64,000 nucleotides of DNA from Micrasema longulum. Its lineage: Eukaryota > Arthropoda > Insecta > Trichoptera > Brachycentridae. Below the pieces are notes generated by a model. That model saw nothing but the letters and a program-made list of their open reading frames with translations, had not been told where the DNA came from and made no database searches. A program made the position numbers and the translations under genes. The stretch's first letter is position 1; the number at the start of each line of letters is the position of its first letter. The stretch is from the NCBI GenBank assembly GCA_022494885.1, contig JAGVSM010003466.1, forward strand, positions 93,501-157,500. Reading direction: 5' to 3'. This document shows positions 10,801 through 25,800 of the stretch, one piece after another.

Positions 10801-13800
10801 TCTCTTTTCGTGTCTTACGGCGTTTGCGTTGACGATATGTACAGTAAAATATACGGTAAATATTATAGTAAAGTATCGCATAGAGAAACATAATTACCTT
10901 CATACAGTCGTAGTTGAATCAAACTCATTTAAATGATACATTTAAGTGATGTAACTGATAACATTAAGAATTCATGTTTTAATTCACCATCAATTTCTAA
11001 TTTACGCAAATCTTTATGTTGCTTGCTGTATATATATGTAAATATGGATTATTTAGATACACACGTGAGTATTCAGATATCTTTAATGAACCTGTAGGCT
11101 ATATTCCTAGGTCTTCATTAAACCTGGTGACACACCGCTATATTCAACGTACATACTCGTACATGTTATTTCTAACGAAGCAGGCTACGGAACATTGTGT
11201 GCTTTGATAAGTTTTGACGTGAGAATAATTAACCCAGGATCTAGAGCCATTATTTGATGACTACCAGTCAACTATTATTCTTGTAACTATTGAATTCACA
11301 CACCGTATTATAGTTCCATTTATTGGGAAAATTCCATGGTTCCACACCCAATCGACAAGTCCATTAATTACGAGTATTATTATTTATCAAAATTGTTTTG
11401 TATTTTGTATACAAGAGCTAAATCAACTAATTTACTCCTAAAATGAGTTGCAAACACGAGAATAATTAATCATGCTTTATGGGTGTTTTGTTTATTTGGT
11501 CCACAATGTAATTTTACATTACCGCAAAGCCTAGAACGCTCCACATATTTACGCAGTCGAAGTATGCATCCAGACCAGTGGTTTATAAACTTTAGAAATT
11601 TTCAAACCAATTAGAAAATAGACCTAAATGTAAAACGTATTAAATAACGATACAAATGTCAAACAAAATTTAATGGTAATTAATAGGAGGGAATTTAACG
11701 GTAATTAATAATTGGAAAGGTCCGAATTTTTGCAGAGCACTCGCTGGTACAGCGCGGGTTGAAACTGTGCAAATCAGTTATAAGCTTAGACTGTACTCTG
11801 TCTGCGTAATCTATAAGTGTGAAAGCACTACAATTAATGATATTAATCATACACGCATAATGAAGATGCTGTTTTACTTCCCGGCTTCTAGGACCAACTT
11901 CCCTAAGGTCATGCCGATAGGAAAAGCAGTTAGGCAGCTAAACATTAATTTAGCGATCAACATATTTCATATCAGTGAAACTATGTTTAAGATGCAAATA
12001 CTCTTGCTATTAGCGAGTATTATACCTTCATAATATCGATCAATTGCTCAAGGGTTTCTGGCCTGATATGCTGTTAGTTTTTTTCATAGTATTTTTATGG
12101 TCCAATAAAAATTAATTCGTACTTGGAAAACAAAAAATACTTGACATTGATTTCACCATGTCTCTTTTCATGAAAAACCGCTAAACAATCATTTTATTTT
12201 ATGGTTGATTTTTTAGTATTATATACATGGCCATTTTCTCATCCATGGTATTGATTATTTTAAAATACATTTAGTGTATTATTTTTAGTACAATTCTTTA
12301 GTCAGTGTTAAGTAAATGGCCATTAATATATATGCATATACTAAATGCAGCACTAAGCATCCGTCTTGAGTTCCAGTCAACTTAAGTTAACTAAACTTGT
12401 AATGAAGCGGCGTAAAAAACGACGACATACAGCTTTGAATTCACAATAAACTGAAATAAGTAGTTACGATTTTTTACACTTCTACGCGTTTTGCACAGCA
12501 ATGCCAGGTAGACAAAGTTCATTTTTCAGAACATAATTTCAAATTATCGTTCTATGAAGTATCATCTTAATTAACACAGTGTTAATAGCGTAAAATATGC
12601 GGATATTGGCTCTGTCTGTATAAAAGTCTGTATATTTTATGTTTAGTTCCCGAAGTTTATTGACACGGCTCTAGTAACAAAAGTGAAACCTATTGATAAA
12701 TTATGAACCATTAAAACGAAGCAGTATTGCGAAAACCGTGTTGTTAAGAAAAAAATCTTAAACTTTGCGCCTGCCTGGTATACTTTGCGCTGAAACTAAA
12801 TGTTGTTGCGAATAATTTTACGCCTAAACAATAAATATTGGGAAAAATATTTTTTACTCTGGCTTCCTTGAGTGTTATATGTCATATCATCATTAAAGTG
12901 ACATTTCTCTTTTAATAGTATTAGTGCAATAAGATTCTTACATGTGCTCACTTTAAATAAAAAATGTTTTCACACAAAGTACACATTACGTCAAAACATT
13001 ATTTATATGATTTATACTTGATTTTGTAGTTGAGCGCAAAGTGTCTCTACCATATAGGATACTTTGTCCCAAATGTTAAATTTTTCAGTTTTTTTTCTGA
13101 TTGTATTTTTTGGTTTTTATTTAATGAATGTGAAATACATGCATTTTTCGTCCATTTAAATATGCGTTTTTTATTCAATTCTTGTAACACTGGGTAGGAT
13201 TTTTATATATTCACGATCATTGCTTATTATGGCGTAAAGTCACCCCGAGTTACGGTACTAAAAGTTTTTGAATAGGACCTTTCACGGATCACAGTTTGAA
13301 AGCCTATGGAATTTATAATACCAAATCGTGTTTTGAGTTTATTCCACCACATAGAATAATATTAGTAATTTTACAACAAATTTACCTGGTTATTTAAATT
13401 AAAATACATGGTTTCTCTTCTGTCTAGGAATGTGACATGTTACTGGAGTTTAAGACAAAAGACAGTACCGACATGTAAGCACGCCATGATAGCGGTTAGA
13501 CAAGAGGCAGAACATAAGATGCAGATGAAGAGATCAATCTCTGTGGCAAGGTATGATATTGTAATAACATAATTTTACTACCTTTGTTGATGTGTGGCCT
13601 GTTTGTACTTATAAATTGCTAAAACGAAAACGCCGTCTTTCTATTTCGAACTCTTGAAGTTTATTTTATGACTTGTTACTTTACAACGTTTACTTGATTA
13701 CTTTAATAATAACTATTGTGTAAATATAATTAAAATGGTTGTTAACTTTGCCGGAACCAATATCAAGAAATAATATAATCAAGGAACTTTAGATTGATCG

Positions 13801-16800
13801 AGAAATTTGTAAAGAGAGAGACCAAAACGCCTTTTGCGCTTCCATTTACAAAAAATTAATATACTCCTAACATAGGCGCGTATTCGGTGTTATACTCGTA
13901 TGAGTTATAATATCTGTTCCTATAAGCTGAAAGGCTGGAAGTAACATTCTTAGCAAATTTGAGTTATGAATGTCATTTCGTTTATATATTCAGATTCTAT
14001 TAATGCTTAAAACATTGGAGTCTTCAGGTATACCGCTACTAAAAAAGCTTGTTCTAAAACACCAGTCGTGCAGTAATAATACTCATGCTTTCAACAAAAT
14101 TCAACAATTGGCTGGTATTAAAGCAGTGGATACCGAATAAATTCTAAAATTTGTAAAACAAACTACCCCTGACGCAGCGAGGGATTTTGCGTCTTCGTTT
14201 TGGTCTGACGACAATATTAGTCGTCAGACCAGTCTGACGATGTCGGTCACGACGAAACGCGGACACGACGAAACCCGGTCGCTGGTAAAAATTTATAAAT
14301 AAAAGTGGAATAAAACAATTACGTATTTTTATTATTATAATTAACATACAGTTCCACTAAGAAATGTCAGTAGAAAAACTCAATCAATTTTTTAATACTG
14401 GTGAAGTATTTTTTAACATTTACGAAGTATTTTTTTATACTTATGAAGTTTTTTTTTAATACTTATTACGTATTTTTAAGTACTTTTGAATTATTTTTTA
14501 ATACTTTGAAGTGTTTTTTTTACTACTTATTGGGTATTTTTTTAATACTTATGGCGTGTTTTTTAATACTTACGAAGTGGTTTTTAATACTTACGAAGTG
14601 TTTTTTTCAAAGATATTTGCAATACGTGCATGCTAACGTAATTATATTTGAAATGTGTATTTTGATGAACAACGTTAGGTCTGGTGAGATTAATTTTATT
14701 ATTATCTTGCAGTATAAACAAGACAGGTCGAGCCCTAAAGGCCTGGAAGGAGTGTACGGGAGAAAGGGACCACCTGATATTTTATGATGGAGGTTCCACC
14801 AACGATCCTGTTTTGGTGAAATACTGCGGTGGCGATTGGTTGCCAAGAGTCGTATCAAGGTTCGTAGTTTATCTAATTAAAAAATAAAAAATATATTTTC
14901 TCTTAAAATACTTTGTATTTTTATGCCACACGCGAGTTTCATATTAATTAAAACGCTATCAGGTATTCAGAATTACAAATTTAAAATATTGATATAAAGC
15001 TTATATTAGAAGCACTAATTTTGTGATATATAAATAATAAAACAACTTGGTTTTTACCGCTATTTTTTTTTTCCTGTCTAGCTTCGAAAGTATTAATATC
15101 AAATTACCATCATTGTAAGGAAAAAAGACTTGATTTATTGGGTCCATGTGTAGTATTTAGTTAACATGATAAAAATAAAATAGAAAGTAATTAATTAGTT
15201 ACGTATACTTTGACGAAGAAGCTTGTTTGCCTTGAAACAGGTTGGTGGAAAAAAAAAATTGTGGTCAAAAATAAAGTTGTTTTATTTATTTTAATATAAT
15301 ATTCAATTTTCATATTTATACATATAATTTAAGTGTTATTTTAAAAGCAGTGAGTGATATTTATCAAAAAATTATATTTTCAACTTTTGCAATAAAATTT
15401 GGTTGGTACCTGTGACGTCATCAGTTCTCTGTATGTGAATACCTTCAATGTTATTACGTTTTTAGAAAATTTGAACGATTAGTAGGTGAACAGAACTATA
15501 ACACTTTGATGAGGACCTGTCGGTTCAACTGTCACTAAAAGGTATCGTTAACTTTACTCTATTCGATGCGTGGTAATCAAATTTCGATGACAAATATCAC
15601 GAATTTTAAATGTCGAAAAAATGTTTCGTTACAGGCGATTATGATTGGCAAGTGAAAAGCAAATGAAAGATAAATTATAAAAGCATGCAACGCGCGTTTG
15701 AATTTTGTTTAGTACAAAATTAAAAGAAAGTTTTACCAAACAATAAAATGGTTCTATTATTTTAATGTTAAAAAAATGTTTCGGGTAGCACAAAGTTTCA
15801 TTATCAAAAAAGATTCTAACATAAATCACTTAGAAAATATGAAGATACATAAACATATTGGTAAATGAAACACAATGTTCAAAATAAATAGTAAGCCCTA
15901 TAAATGCTTAAATTTCATTAGTCATTAGTTACGTGAAAAATATTGGCTAAAATGTTGACTTTAAACAAATTTCAGTTGGTAATGTGTTTTTTTTAGGGGT
16001 CCTGAAATGTTGGTAGCGTTTCACTCATCCCCCTTCAGCATTCCCCTCCACTCCGCCACCGCCACATCTCCTTTGAGGGGGTTCGAGCTCGACGTTGATA
16101 TTATATTTGCCGACTCGGATAGCCTCGACTACTCACGGTAGGCAATCATTTTACAATTACCTACAAGGATATGATTTTCAAAGATGTTTAAACAGTGACA
16201 TACGGGGATAAGAACCGGGCTGTAGTTCCGTGATGATGTTTTTTTTTTTTTTTATTGAAAAAAGAAATATTTGCGTTCTTATGATTTACCCAAATATTTA
16301 ATTTTGAGGGCCATTTTCAACGAGTTGTTAATAACTCACTATTAGAAAATGGAATTGAGTTGGGGTAGAGTGGGATTCGAACCACGGACCTTTGGTCTGT
16401 GAGTCCGAGACACTAGCCACAGGACCACAACCCGATATACTTACTTTCAAATCAGAAATCCGAAACCCTAACCACGCTTTACTACAAAATATTATACAAT
16501 GGTCGGAAAATTGAGAATTTTTGTGAAATCTTAAATCTACATTGTTTTGTAAATGTAAAAATACTGGTGCCTATATGGAGTCAGCCGATGATAATTCTAA
16601 TTATTAAATTGCTGTTTTTAGGAAATGTAAAATGTAAAGGTATGTTACCTAATTTGTTTATATCTCGAGTTTTTGACCGTTTCTGGAGAGAACAGCGAAC
16701 ACAATTGTGTTTAAAATGGAAACAGAACCCTTAATCGCTGTTTTTTTTTTTGTTTTTTTTTTACAATAAGAGATAGAACTGAGTATTCAAAAAATAAAGG

Positions 16801-19800
16801 ATACTTTCATAGCAGTGAAATACAGATTAACAGTAAAAATAGTAAACAAAAAAACCCACAAAGGCATGGCTTGTTTGTGGGTATACAAGAAATGTTTATA
16901 AATTTTCTTCCCATAGACAAGTATAATATTGTTGTGTTATATAAGAAATAGAAAATAAAATATTTAGTTAAAGATGAGAAGATCCTTTTTTATTTCATAG
17001 TAATTAAAAAAGGAAATAAAAACTACAAAAAAATGTCCCTATTATTAAAGGGCAACGAAATATATTATAGAAAAAAAGAGTTAACATCTTTAGTTTGAAT
17101 CCAGGATAGTGCGTGTTTTTCGAAGATACTCTGAAGTAAAAATCCAAAAATGGTAATGGAGTTGATTCTAATTTACCTCGTAATCTGCTGATTGGCGGAT
17201 TTGTCTATTATTTCTAACTCGATTTTCGGAAAATTCGTCTTGAAATGAGTAGTGTACAAAAAATTCATTTTATGAAAATTGCAAAATACTTCTGTTGAAT
17301 ATCCTTATTATGTATTATGGAAACGATTTTTAATTGATATTGTATATGTAAAATGTATTTGATTTCTATATTTCAACATTAAATAATAATGTTTATCAAG
17401 AAATAAGACAGTTTCAAAAATGGATTATGCGAGTTTTGATCCCAAGTTTTGATATAAAAAAAGTTAATGCTTTTACCAGCTGAGACAGATTAAATGCATA
17501 CGCTAAATTTGCCAGTTGATGCCACCCGTCAATTAATAAATGCGTTTGTAGTGTCTAGAGTCGATTATTGTAATGGTATATACGCAGGTCTACCAATGAA
17601 TAAAATGACTTGCCTACAGTCTGTATTGAATGCCGCAGCGAGATTTATTTTTGGGATCTCTAAGTTCAGTCATATCACTCCACTACTTCGGGAATTGCAC
17701 TGGCTACGTTTTCCACAGAGGATGGAATACAAACTCTGTATAAGTATGTATAAGTCACTGCACAACTCTGCTCCAGAATACTTAAGGGAACTCTGCATTC
17801 CAGATGAACTAGCTGACAGACGTCTTACGCTTAGATCAGCTACATCTACGTCGAAAGGAAAAGTTATAATACCTCTACGCAAACAGCGCACTAAATTCAG
17901 CGAACGTGCATTTCCAGTCGCAGGCCCTACGGCATAGAATGCTCTTCCAGCAGAGGTCCGAAACTGTGAGAGTGAAGTAATGTTTCGGAAGAAACTTAAA
18001 ACCCACTTGTTCTCTAAATCATTTGAATAAATTCTTAGCATGTGGTGTCAAAGTTTATTACTTTTCTTAAATTAAAAAGCTAAAATTAAATTTGTATTTT
18101 TATATAATCACTTTGTAAAGCGCCCTTGAGGTATTATATTACGAAAATGGCGCTGTATAAGTTATCCATAATGATTATTATTATTATAATGTGACTTTTT
18201 TTGACTGAGAAAATAAAAGTTCTTATAATAATGTTATATATAACAAACGAAACGCCGTGATGAGTTTGAACTTATAATTGGTCCAACAGTGTGTTGATAT
18301 TAAAACTGGCGTCATGGAATCGATTTCTAAAAGATGCAAGAAAAAAATCAAGAAATATTTCTTCTCCATCGGTCTGGGTATTATGATGTATTTTTCCTAA
18401 CTTTCTTATATACAAATTACAACAGAGATGAATAACATTTTAGAGAAGGAAATATGGAAGTCTAGGCATTTACAGGGATTATGACCTGTCGCTGGCTGTT
18501 TTGAGTGACTAATTCACAGACTGTGTATTTTGCCCATGTTTGAACATCCAAATTTCTTTAATTCTTTTATCTGTTGATTTCAGTGAAGTTAAAGACTTGA
18601 AACCTTTGTTGTTGTGAAGAGGTTTATTTAATGGAATTATTTCGCGTACTAGGCAACACCTGAAAACAATTTTCAAATTTTTAAACTTCTTGGACCAGTT
18701 GGTTTTATTACAATATTTTAAGAGTGTTTAAATTTACTTCCCACCTGCTGACATGCCTTTAACATACTGTTAAAGTTCTGATTATTGAAAGAGGCTTGGC
18801 TTCAAAACTAACTATGTCCGATGGATAATGTTAATTTTGGCACTAACGCCCATTTTGTGTACCTTTTTTTTAAGGTTAAAAAAGTATTATAAATACGGAT
18901 ATATAGCGCCAATAAAAGGAACTTGGAATATTGTTCTTGGAATGTTAATTTAATTGCTGATTTTTCACTGCAATATCTCACAGTCCCTTAATCTGTAGCG
19001 TAACATTAATCATTATACCTTTATGTATATCACAAATAATTTCTAATAAATTGAAATAAGAATTCAAATGTAGCAAAAACTATGTATATCTCACGAAATT
19101 GCTTGCGATTTTTGTACTTATGTACTAAATTAAATCACGGATTGTTAATGATAATGACGTTTATTGTACTTGGATATTCCTCGATAAAGCTCTTGATAAC
19201 ACACTTTTGAAATGAAAAATATTGCGTCATCCCAATTTCAGTTTAAAAAAAAACATTTATCACTTAAAATTGAACTGTTTCATTTGATTTTATTGTATTT
19301 ATTACGGTTCACAAACAATAATCAATATAAATGACATTGGTTTAATAATCACAAATTGTTATTGTAGATATTGTTTATCAATTAAATTTGAACACAGCAT
19401 GCATAAATAAAGAAAAAAAAGTTCATGAATGTATTTCTAAATTGGCTAGCTTAATTGAATTCTGTGATAGTTATAAAATATATAACAATAAAGTATTACT
19501 AACAGATTAACAAATTACAACAGGGATGGGAAATATATTTACATTTACATTTTTACATTTTTTTTGCACCACAACAGGCCAGGAGGCCTAATTACAGTGG
19601 TGAATTACATCACAAAGCACCCAGGCTTGAGAAAAATCACATTTTATTTTTTGTGTTCTTACCGGGAATCGAACCCGGAACCTTATGTGTGTGAATCAAG
19701 CGTCTTGACCACTACACCACGGAGGCCGCGGAGAAAACCCTTAATAAGGGAATATGGAAGTCAAGGCATTTACAGGGCTTATGACCTGTCATTGGCTGGT

Positions 19801-22800
19801 TTAAGTGGCCACTTTACACACTGTGTAACATTCACCAGTTTGCTTTGCGCACTTTTTTTAGCCCTGTAAATGCCTAGACTTCCATATTCCCTTATTTAAG
19901 GTATTCCCATCCCTGTTGTCATTTGTTAATCTTAATGACTCCCGAGGGTAAAATCCAGTCTTTTGTCTACGAACATTTGGACAAACTCAAGTATTGTATT
20001 ACTAACAGGTTAATACAAATCATTTAACCTAACTAACATAATTGACTATTAGATTTTATAAATTGCGGTACGGCTTTCCTAAAATTATTTAATTTATCGT
20101 TAAAGATATCAATATCAGCATTACTTTTTACATTATTACACAATCTTAACATACGTGATATTGCATTAAAGTGCGCCATATTATTATTGAAGATTGGAAG
20201 ATACAATGTTGTGTACGATCTCAATCGCCAACTGGGGACATTCAGGGGTACATTCTCTCAAAAAAAAGTAAAATCAGCATTCCAATAAATTCTTTTATAA
20301 AGATATATCAAGCCTGTCTCTTAAATTACCAAACTTATTTGGACCAAAATGTTCTAGGCGCTGATCGTAAGACTGAAGGGTTTTGCAAACTATTATAGTA
20401 AAAATATTATGTTGTCTGGCTCTAAATAAAATTCTTTTTTGATCTTCTTATCTCCCAAAAACCATATAAAAAATGGTATAAAAGTTGAAATGTTGTAAAT
20501 AATTTACCACTTCTGAAGGTGTTTACTTAGACGAAAGCGCTAATGCTCAACTTAAACAAATTAAAACTTAACCCAGGAATTTTTACTGATATTATTATCA
20601 AAATCATTTACCGATTATTGACTTAAGAAAATATACACGAACATATTATAATCTTTAGTTCACAGTGAATATATGATGAAACGGAGAAATAAATATTTTA
20701 TTTTACAATTTATAATATCGTGTTGTCACAACTCTTGTGAATGAAAAAGTAATGTTACGATTAAGCCTGATTGACTTCAACACTTTTTTACGCAGTCGTT
20801 TTAAATTCGGCCTAATGGTGTAGTGGTCAGCGCGTTTGCCTGCCATGTGAGAGGTCTCAGGTTTGATTTCCGGCAGGGTTGATATGTAATATTAATTTAA
20901 AACGTGTTTTTACAGTATCGTAGTTTAAAATCCCTGGACTGGCACCTGAAGCGTTACCACTAATCATCTTACCGTCATGTGACAAAAAATGATCAAAATT
21001 AGCTGCGATTGTTGTACTAACGCAGTGTCCCGTGCACCATTAGGTGCGAAAAGGGGAATGATAATGGTGATGATGGTCAAAAAAAAAAAGTTAATTAATT
21101 ATTTAGAAATAAGGCATCTGTATTTTCTGGTTTTAGTGAATATAGATATATGTTTTTGTTATTTTTTTTTTGATTTTTCCAAATTTTGATTGTAATGTCA
21201 TTTTCAACTAGAGATCGCAATTTAAAAAAATCAAGTTTTAGTTAAGCGGGTAGCAAGCCAATTAACAAGATGAAAGAGAAGTTAAGATTATAAAAAAATA
21301 TTTATTTCCAAGTACTTTTTTATTTACTAAAAAGATTATTTTCCCAACAATGTTTTCAATGTAAAAAGCTTATTAGCACGGTGAATTTCCTGCCTAGGGA
21401 GTTATTTAAATCAAAATTTGTTACAACAGAGAGAAAAAACATTTTTAAGAAGGAAATATGGAAGTCTAGGCGTTTACAGGGCTTATGACCGGTCATTTGC
21501 TGGTTTAAGAGGCCGATTGGTTATCTTGCTTTCATATATCAACTTAAAAAAACCTAAATTTTGTAAATGGGGTCTAGAATTCCAATCGTCTTTACGCTTA
21601 GTAGCTGCAAGACGTGTTGTAATCTTACTCTTTTTTATTACTCATATTATTATTTTTTTAATATCATTTAATACATTAAACTTATTTGTCAATTTTAAAA
21701 ATGTGTAAATGGGGCCAAAATTTCTAACTGTCGATGCGCTCTGTAGCTACAAGACGTCCTGTAATCTAGCGCCTATCTGTTATAACTTTTGATTGATCTT
21801 AATTGAAAACGAGGCACTAGAATCCCAACCGTCCATGCGCTCTGTAGCTGCAAGACGTACTAGGATATTTATTAATTGTACAGCGCCCTTGAGGTGATTC
21901 TCACAAAAATGGCGCTATATAAATTATCCAACTATATATATATATAACAGCGACCGTGAAAACCTTCACACCTATTGAAAATGTAGTTCACAGCTTTACG
22001 GATTTTCCTTTACGATCAACCCTGTTTAATTTCGCGAGAAAATAGCCGGGCATTTAAATTTCTGCACAAGTTTTTAATGCTATAATAATCTCATTCTTAA
22101 GTACCAAATTCTAAAAATGTTGAATAATGTCCTATTATTACGGATTCATATTTAAATTTCAAGTTTAATGTCGAAAATTACGGTGCGACACCATTTTGGG
22201 ATCCCGTTAAATTTAATATTACACTAATGCTTATAACACCCCATGTCGTCGCTTTGGGATATTCAAATTAACGCTTATAAACGGAACAATTAGTTGTTTA
22301 AATCACGTACAAAATCCAAAGTATTATTAAGGTAAGGCATAAAAAAAAAACAAACGACTCACTCATTACGCATTCCTTGTTGATGAGTAGTTTTTATGGG
22401 TGTTTTTGTTGAAATTGAGAATATAAAAAGACATTGTTATTTTTCATACCCATGTTAATAGTCATCTCTGAAAGACTATAATATCTTTCAAAATACGAGC
22501 GGTAAAACCATCTTATAACTTTTTTGCCTATAAAGTTGACGTTATGATTATCCTTTTCAAATGATAGAATATTTAAAATAACCAAGATCCGTGAAACTCA
22601 TTCTACATTGAAAAACTGTAATTTTTTAATGTTTTTTTTTTTACACGCAAAAGCAGTCTTATGTTAATTGCATTAAGGTAGTATGCAGTAAATATACTTG
22701 TAAAATTTACATTGAGTTATATGTATATGTACGTACATATTTGACAAATTGATTATATTAGCACTTAAAAACGTTAAAAAACATAGGATTGCGCTTATCT

Positions 22801-25800
22801 ACGTCTACTTTTAAAATTATCCAACGGAAAAAAACACAAATCAAATACGTGGATTGTGAAATCAACAGAACAGATGGTAGTAGAAGACATTGTCTCATAA
22901 GTGCTACGTTAAATATTTACACCCTGATACGGTTAATAAAAATAATGAATTTCTGCCTCAATATAGGCTTACTAGAAAGCGTAGAGGTATCTAATTATAA
23001 TTACAAAATTAAATTTCTTGTTTAATTACAAGTATTCAATAAATTCGATTAAATTTAATAGATTCTTTTAAAAGATATCGATTGCAGAGCCAAAACGAAG
23101 CATGGAAGTTTAATGGGGGGTATTTTAAGGTTTCTATAGATTTCGTTTCAGACCGTGAATGCAAGGAAGGCTCCTATGGAAACTATTGTCGTTTTACCCC
23201 TTTACCTTACTAGAGCCAATTTATGAAACTACTTTCTTCTGAAAGTATTTTTAAACCTTCTTTTGTGTGAATATAAGAAACTCTTTTACTTTATATTAAA
23301 CGAAATACGCAACATTTCAATAAGTTAACTCGGAGTATCCACACGAACATGTTTTTTTCAAACGTTTAAAAAAAAAATAGGCACTACAATAATTAATCGA
23401 CTCACTACTTTATTTAAAAAAAAGAAAAAACCTTTAACAACCATAAAAATCTAAATCATTAAAAAACCTTATTAAAAAAAAATATATATTCCATAGCCTG
23501 CCAATAAATTGTATCTACTGTCTACATAAAGTTTTAAATAAATTCTTGAGAAGTAAAACTTTGTTTTCAACTGATTACAAAGATTTTCTCGATAAAGAGT
23601 TTTTTTACATCCTCCAGGGAAGCAAGACGTTGCGAATTCCATGTTCACGCATCTTCCGGAATGTCCACTTCAGCTAGTACTGCTCCCGATGGAGCCGTAA
23701 CAATATCTGATGACTTTGCTAGAGGTAGAAGAGGAAGAATATTGTCTCCTCGTCATACCTTACCTCCAAACACAACATGCGAGTGGACGTTTCACGGCAG
23801 ACCAGGTAAAACATCAATTTTTTAAGTCCAATCATAACATTGTTTTTAGATGTACATGCGAAACTAACCAATATCATAGACGGAATTTTTGTAATTTATA
23901 TGATGCGTTTTTAAATTTTTCGAAAGGTGCTACTGTTTATGCAATGATTATGTTATATGTTATATTTATTACGTTTATGCAATAATTATGTTATTATGTT
24001 ATATTACTATATACCCGCGTGAAAAATTTCAACGCTTATCAGTTCATGGTTTACCTCTTCGTTCTAATTCTCAAGGCACTCTCTTAATACACATCCACAA
24101 TTCCTCATTCTTTTCTAACTCATATAGTTTCCATGCGGCTCGACTGTGGAATCATCTTCCATCCACCATCAAAGATGTTACTATATTATCTCTGTTTAAA
24201 TCACGTCTGAAGAAACATCTCCTTTCTCTTCCTTAATCTTTCCTCCTTTCCTCCTTTTCCTCCCTCCTTTCCTCCTTTCCTCCTTTCCTCCTTTCCTCCT
24301 TTCCTCTTTTCCTCCTTTTCCTCCTTTTCCTCCTTTCCTCCTTTTTCCCCTCCTTTCCTCCTTTTCTCCTTTCCTCCTTTTCCTCCTTTTCCTCCTTTTC
24401 CTCCTTTCCTCCTTTTCCTCCTTTTCCTCCTTTCCTCCTCCTTTCTTTCCTCCTTCCTCCTCCTTTTCCCTCCTTTTCCTCCTTTCCTCCTTTCCTCCTT
24501 TTCCTCCTTTTCCTCCTTTCTCCTTTCCTCCTTCCTCCTCCTTTTCCTCCTTTTCCTCCTTTCTCCTCCTTTTCCTCCTTTCCTCCTTCCTCCTTTTCCT
24601 CCTTTCCTCCTTTTCCTCCTTTCCTCCTTTCCTCCTCCTTTCCTCTTTCCTCCTTTCCTCCTTTTCCTCCTCCTTTTCCTCCTTTCCTCCTTTCCTCCTC
24701 CTTTCCTCCTTTCCTCCTTTCCTCCTTTCCTCCTTTCCTCCTTTCCTCCTTTCCTCCTTTTCTCCTTTCCTCCTTTCCTCCTTTCCTCCTTTCCCCTTTC
24801 CTCCTTTCCTCCTTTCCTCTTTTCCTCCTTTCCTCTTTCCTCTTTCCTCTTTTTTCCTTTTTCCCATAGTTTTGATTTAAGGTAATTTATTACGTTTATT
24901 TCTATTTTAATATGTCTTTAGATTTTTAATCTTTTTTTCTATATAATATGTTCTGTAACTTGAATTATAAAAATGAAACTTTTATTTTATTGGTTGGTTG
25001 GAAGAAATTTCCATTTGGCAATAAGCCCACCAATGCACAAATAACATTATGTACAAAAAGTCAAATAAATAAATAAATTATGCACGGCGTTTCAGGGCCA
25101 GAAAATGAAAGATCAGAGGAACATTTCTCTTGGTAAACAAAACGTGGTAAAAAAAACTTTTTTATAATGAAAAGAATTTATAATTATAATTTGAAAACAG
25201 AGACAATTCTAAATGTCACGAATTCGCATCCCTTCCACAAACCTCTACCCCTCCTATACCCAGTTTATTCCCTTGTCCGCATCAGGTGCGTATTGCTTCG
25301 TCGGTCTTCTACGTTTTAAATCTGAATTAAAAAAAAAAAAAGCGATTTTTCTAGTACATCAACAAAACGTTCCTCTAAAGTTTCGGTATGACCCCTAATA
25401 CCCATGTTTAGCTGATAATGTAGGAATCAACTCTCAATCATTGTAAAATCATCATTTGTCATTGTGTTCCTTGTCATTTCTGAAAGTTAATTTTCAATCT
25501 ATACTTATGGTTATATGAGTATACCTGAGTTGATCTGATGATTTCAATTAATATTAACACTCTGTGAAGCTTTTTTACCAACAATATTGACTGAAAATGA
25601 ACCAGAAACGTATTGGTAGATTCTAATTATTTACCTCTTGAGATTGTTAGTGTGGACTACAAAGTATTTGAAAATCGATTGCTCGTATAGCGGTGTAAGC
25701 GTTTAAGATTTTTTAAAGAACTAAAGAGTATTAATAATAAACTCCTACTTTAAACATTATCCTCAAGTTCTTTGTAAGTCAGTGGTTGGTTGCCTTGATG

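Noticed and set aside
14401..14787. 128-aa + strand ORF rich in Phe/Leu that could pass for a membrane protein
   Set aside because: It is a translated minisatellite running into exon C; its second half is exon C in the wrong frame.
17494..17937. Apparent 147-aa host gene
   Set aside because: Sequence and 3' UTR identify it as the C-terminal end of a LINE reverse transcriptase.
24196..24867. 223-aa minus-strand ORF rich in Gly, Lys, Glu and Arg
   Set aside because: It is the complement of a simple pyrimidine repeat inside a LINE; composition explains it fully.
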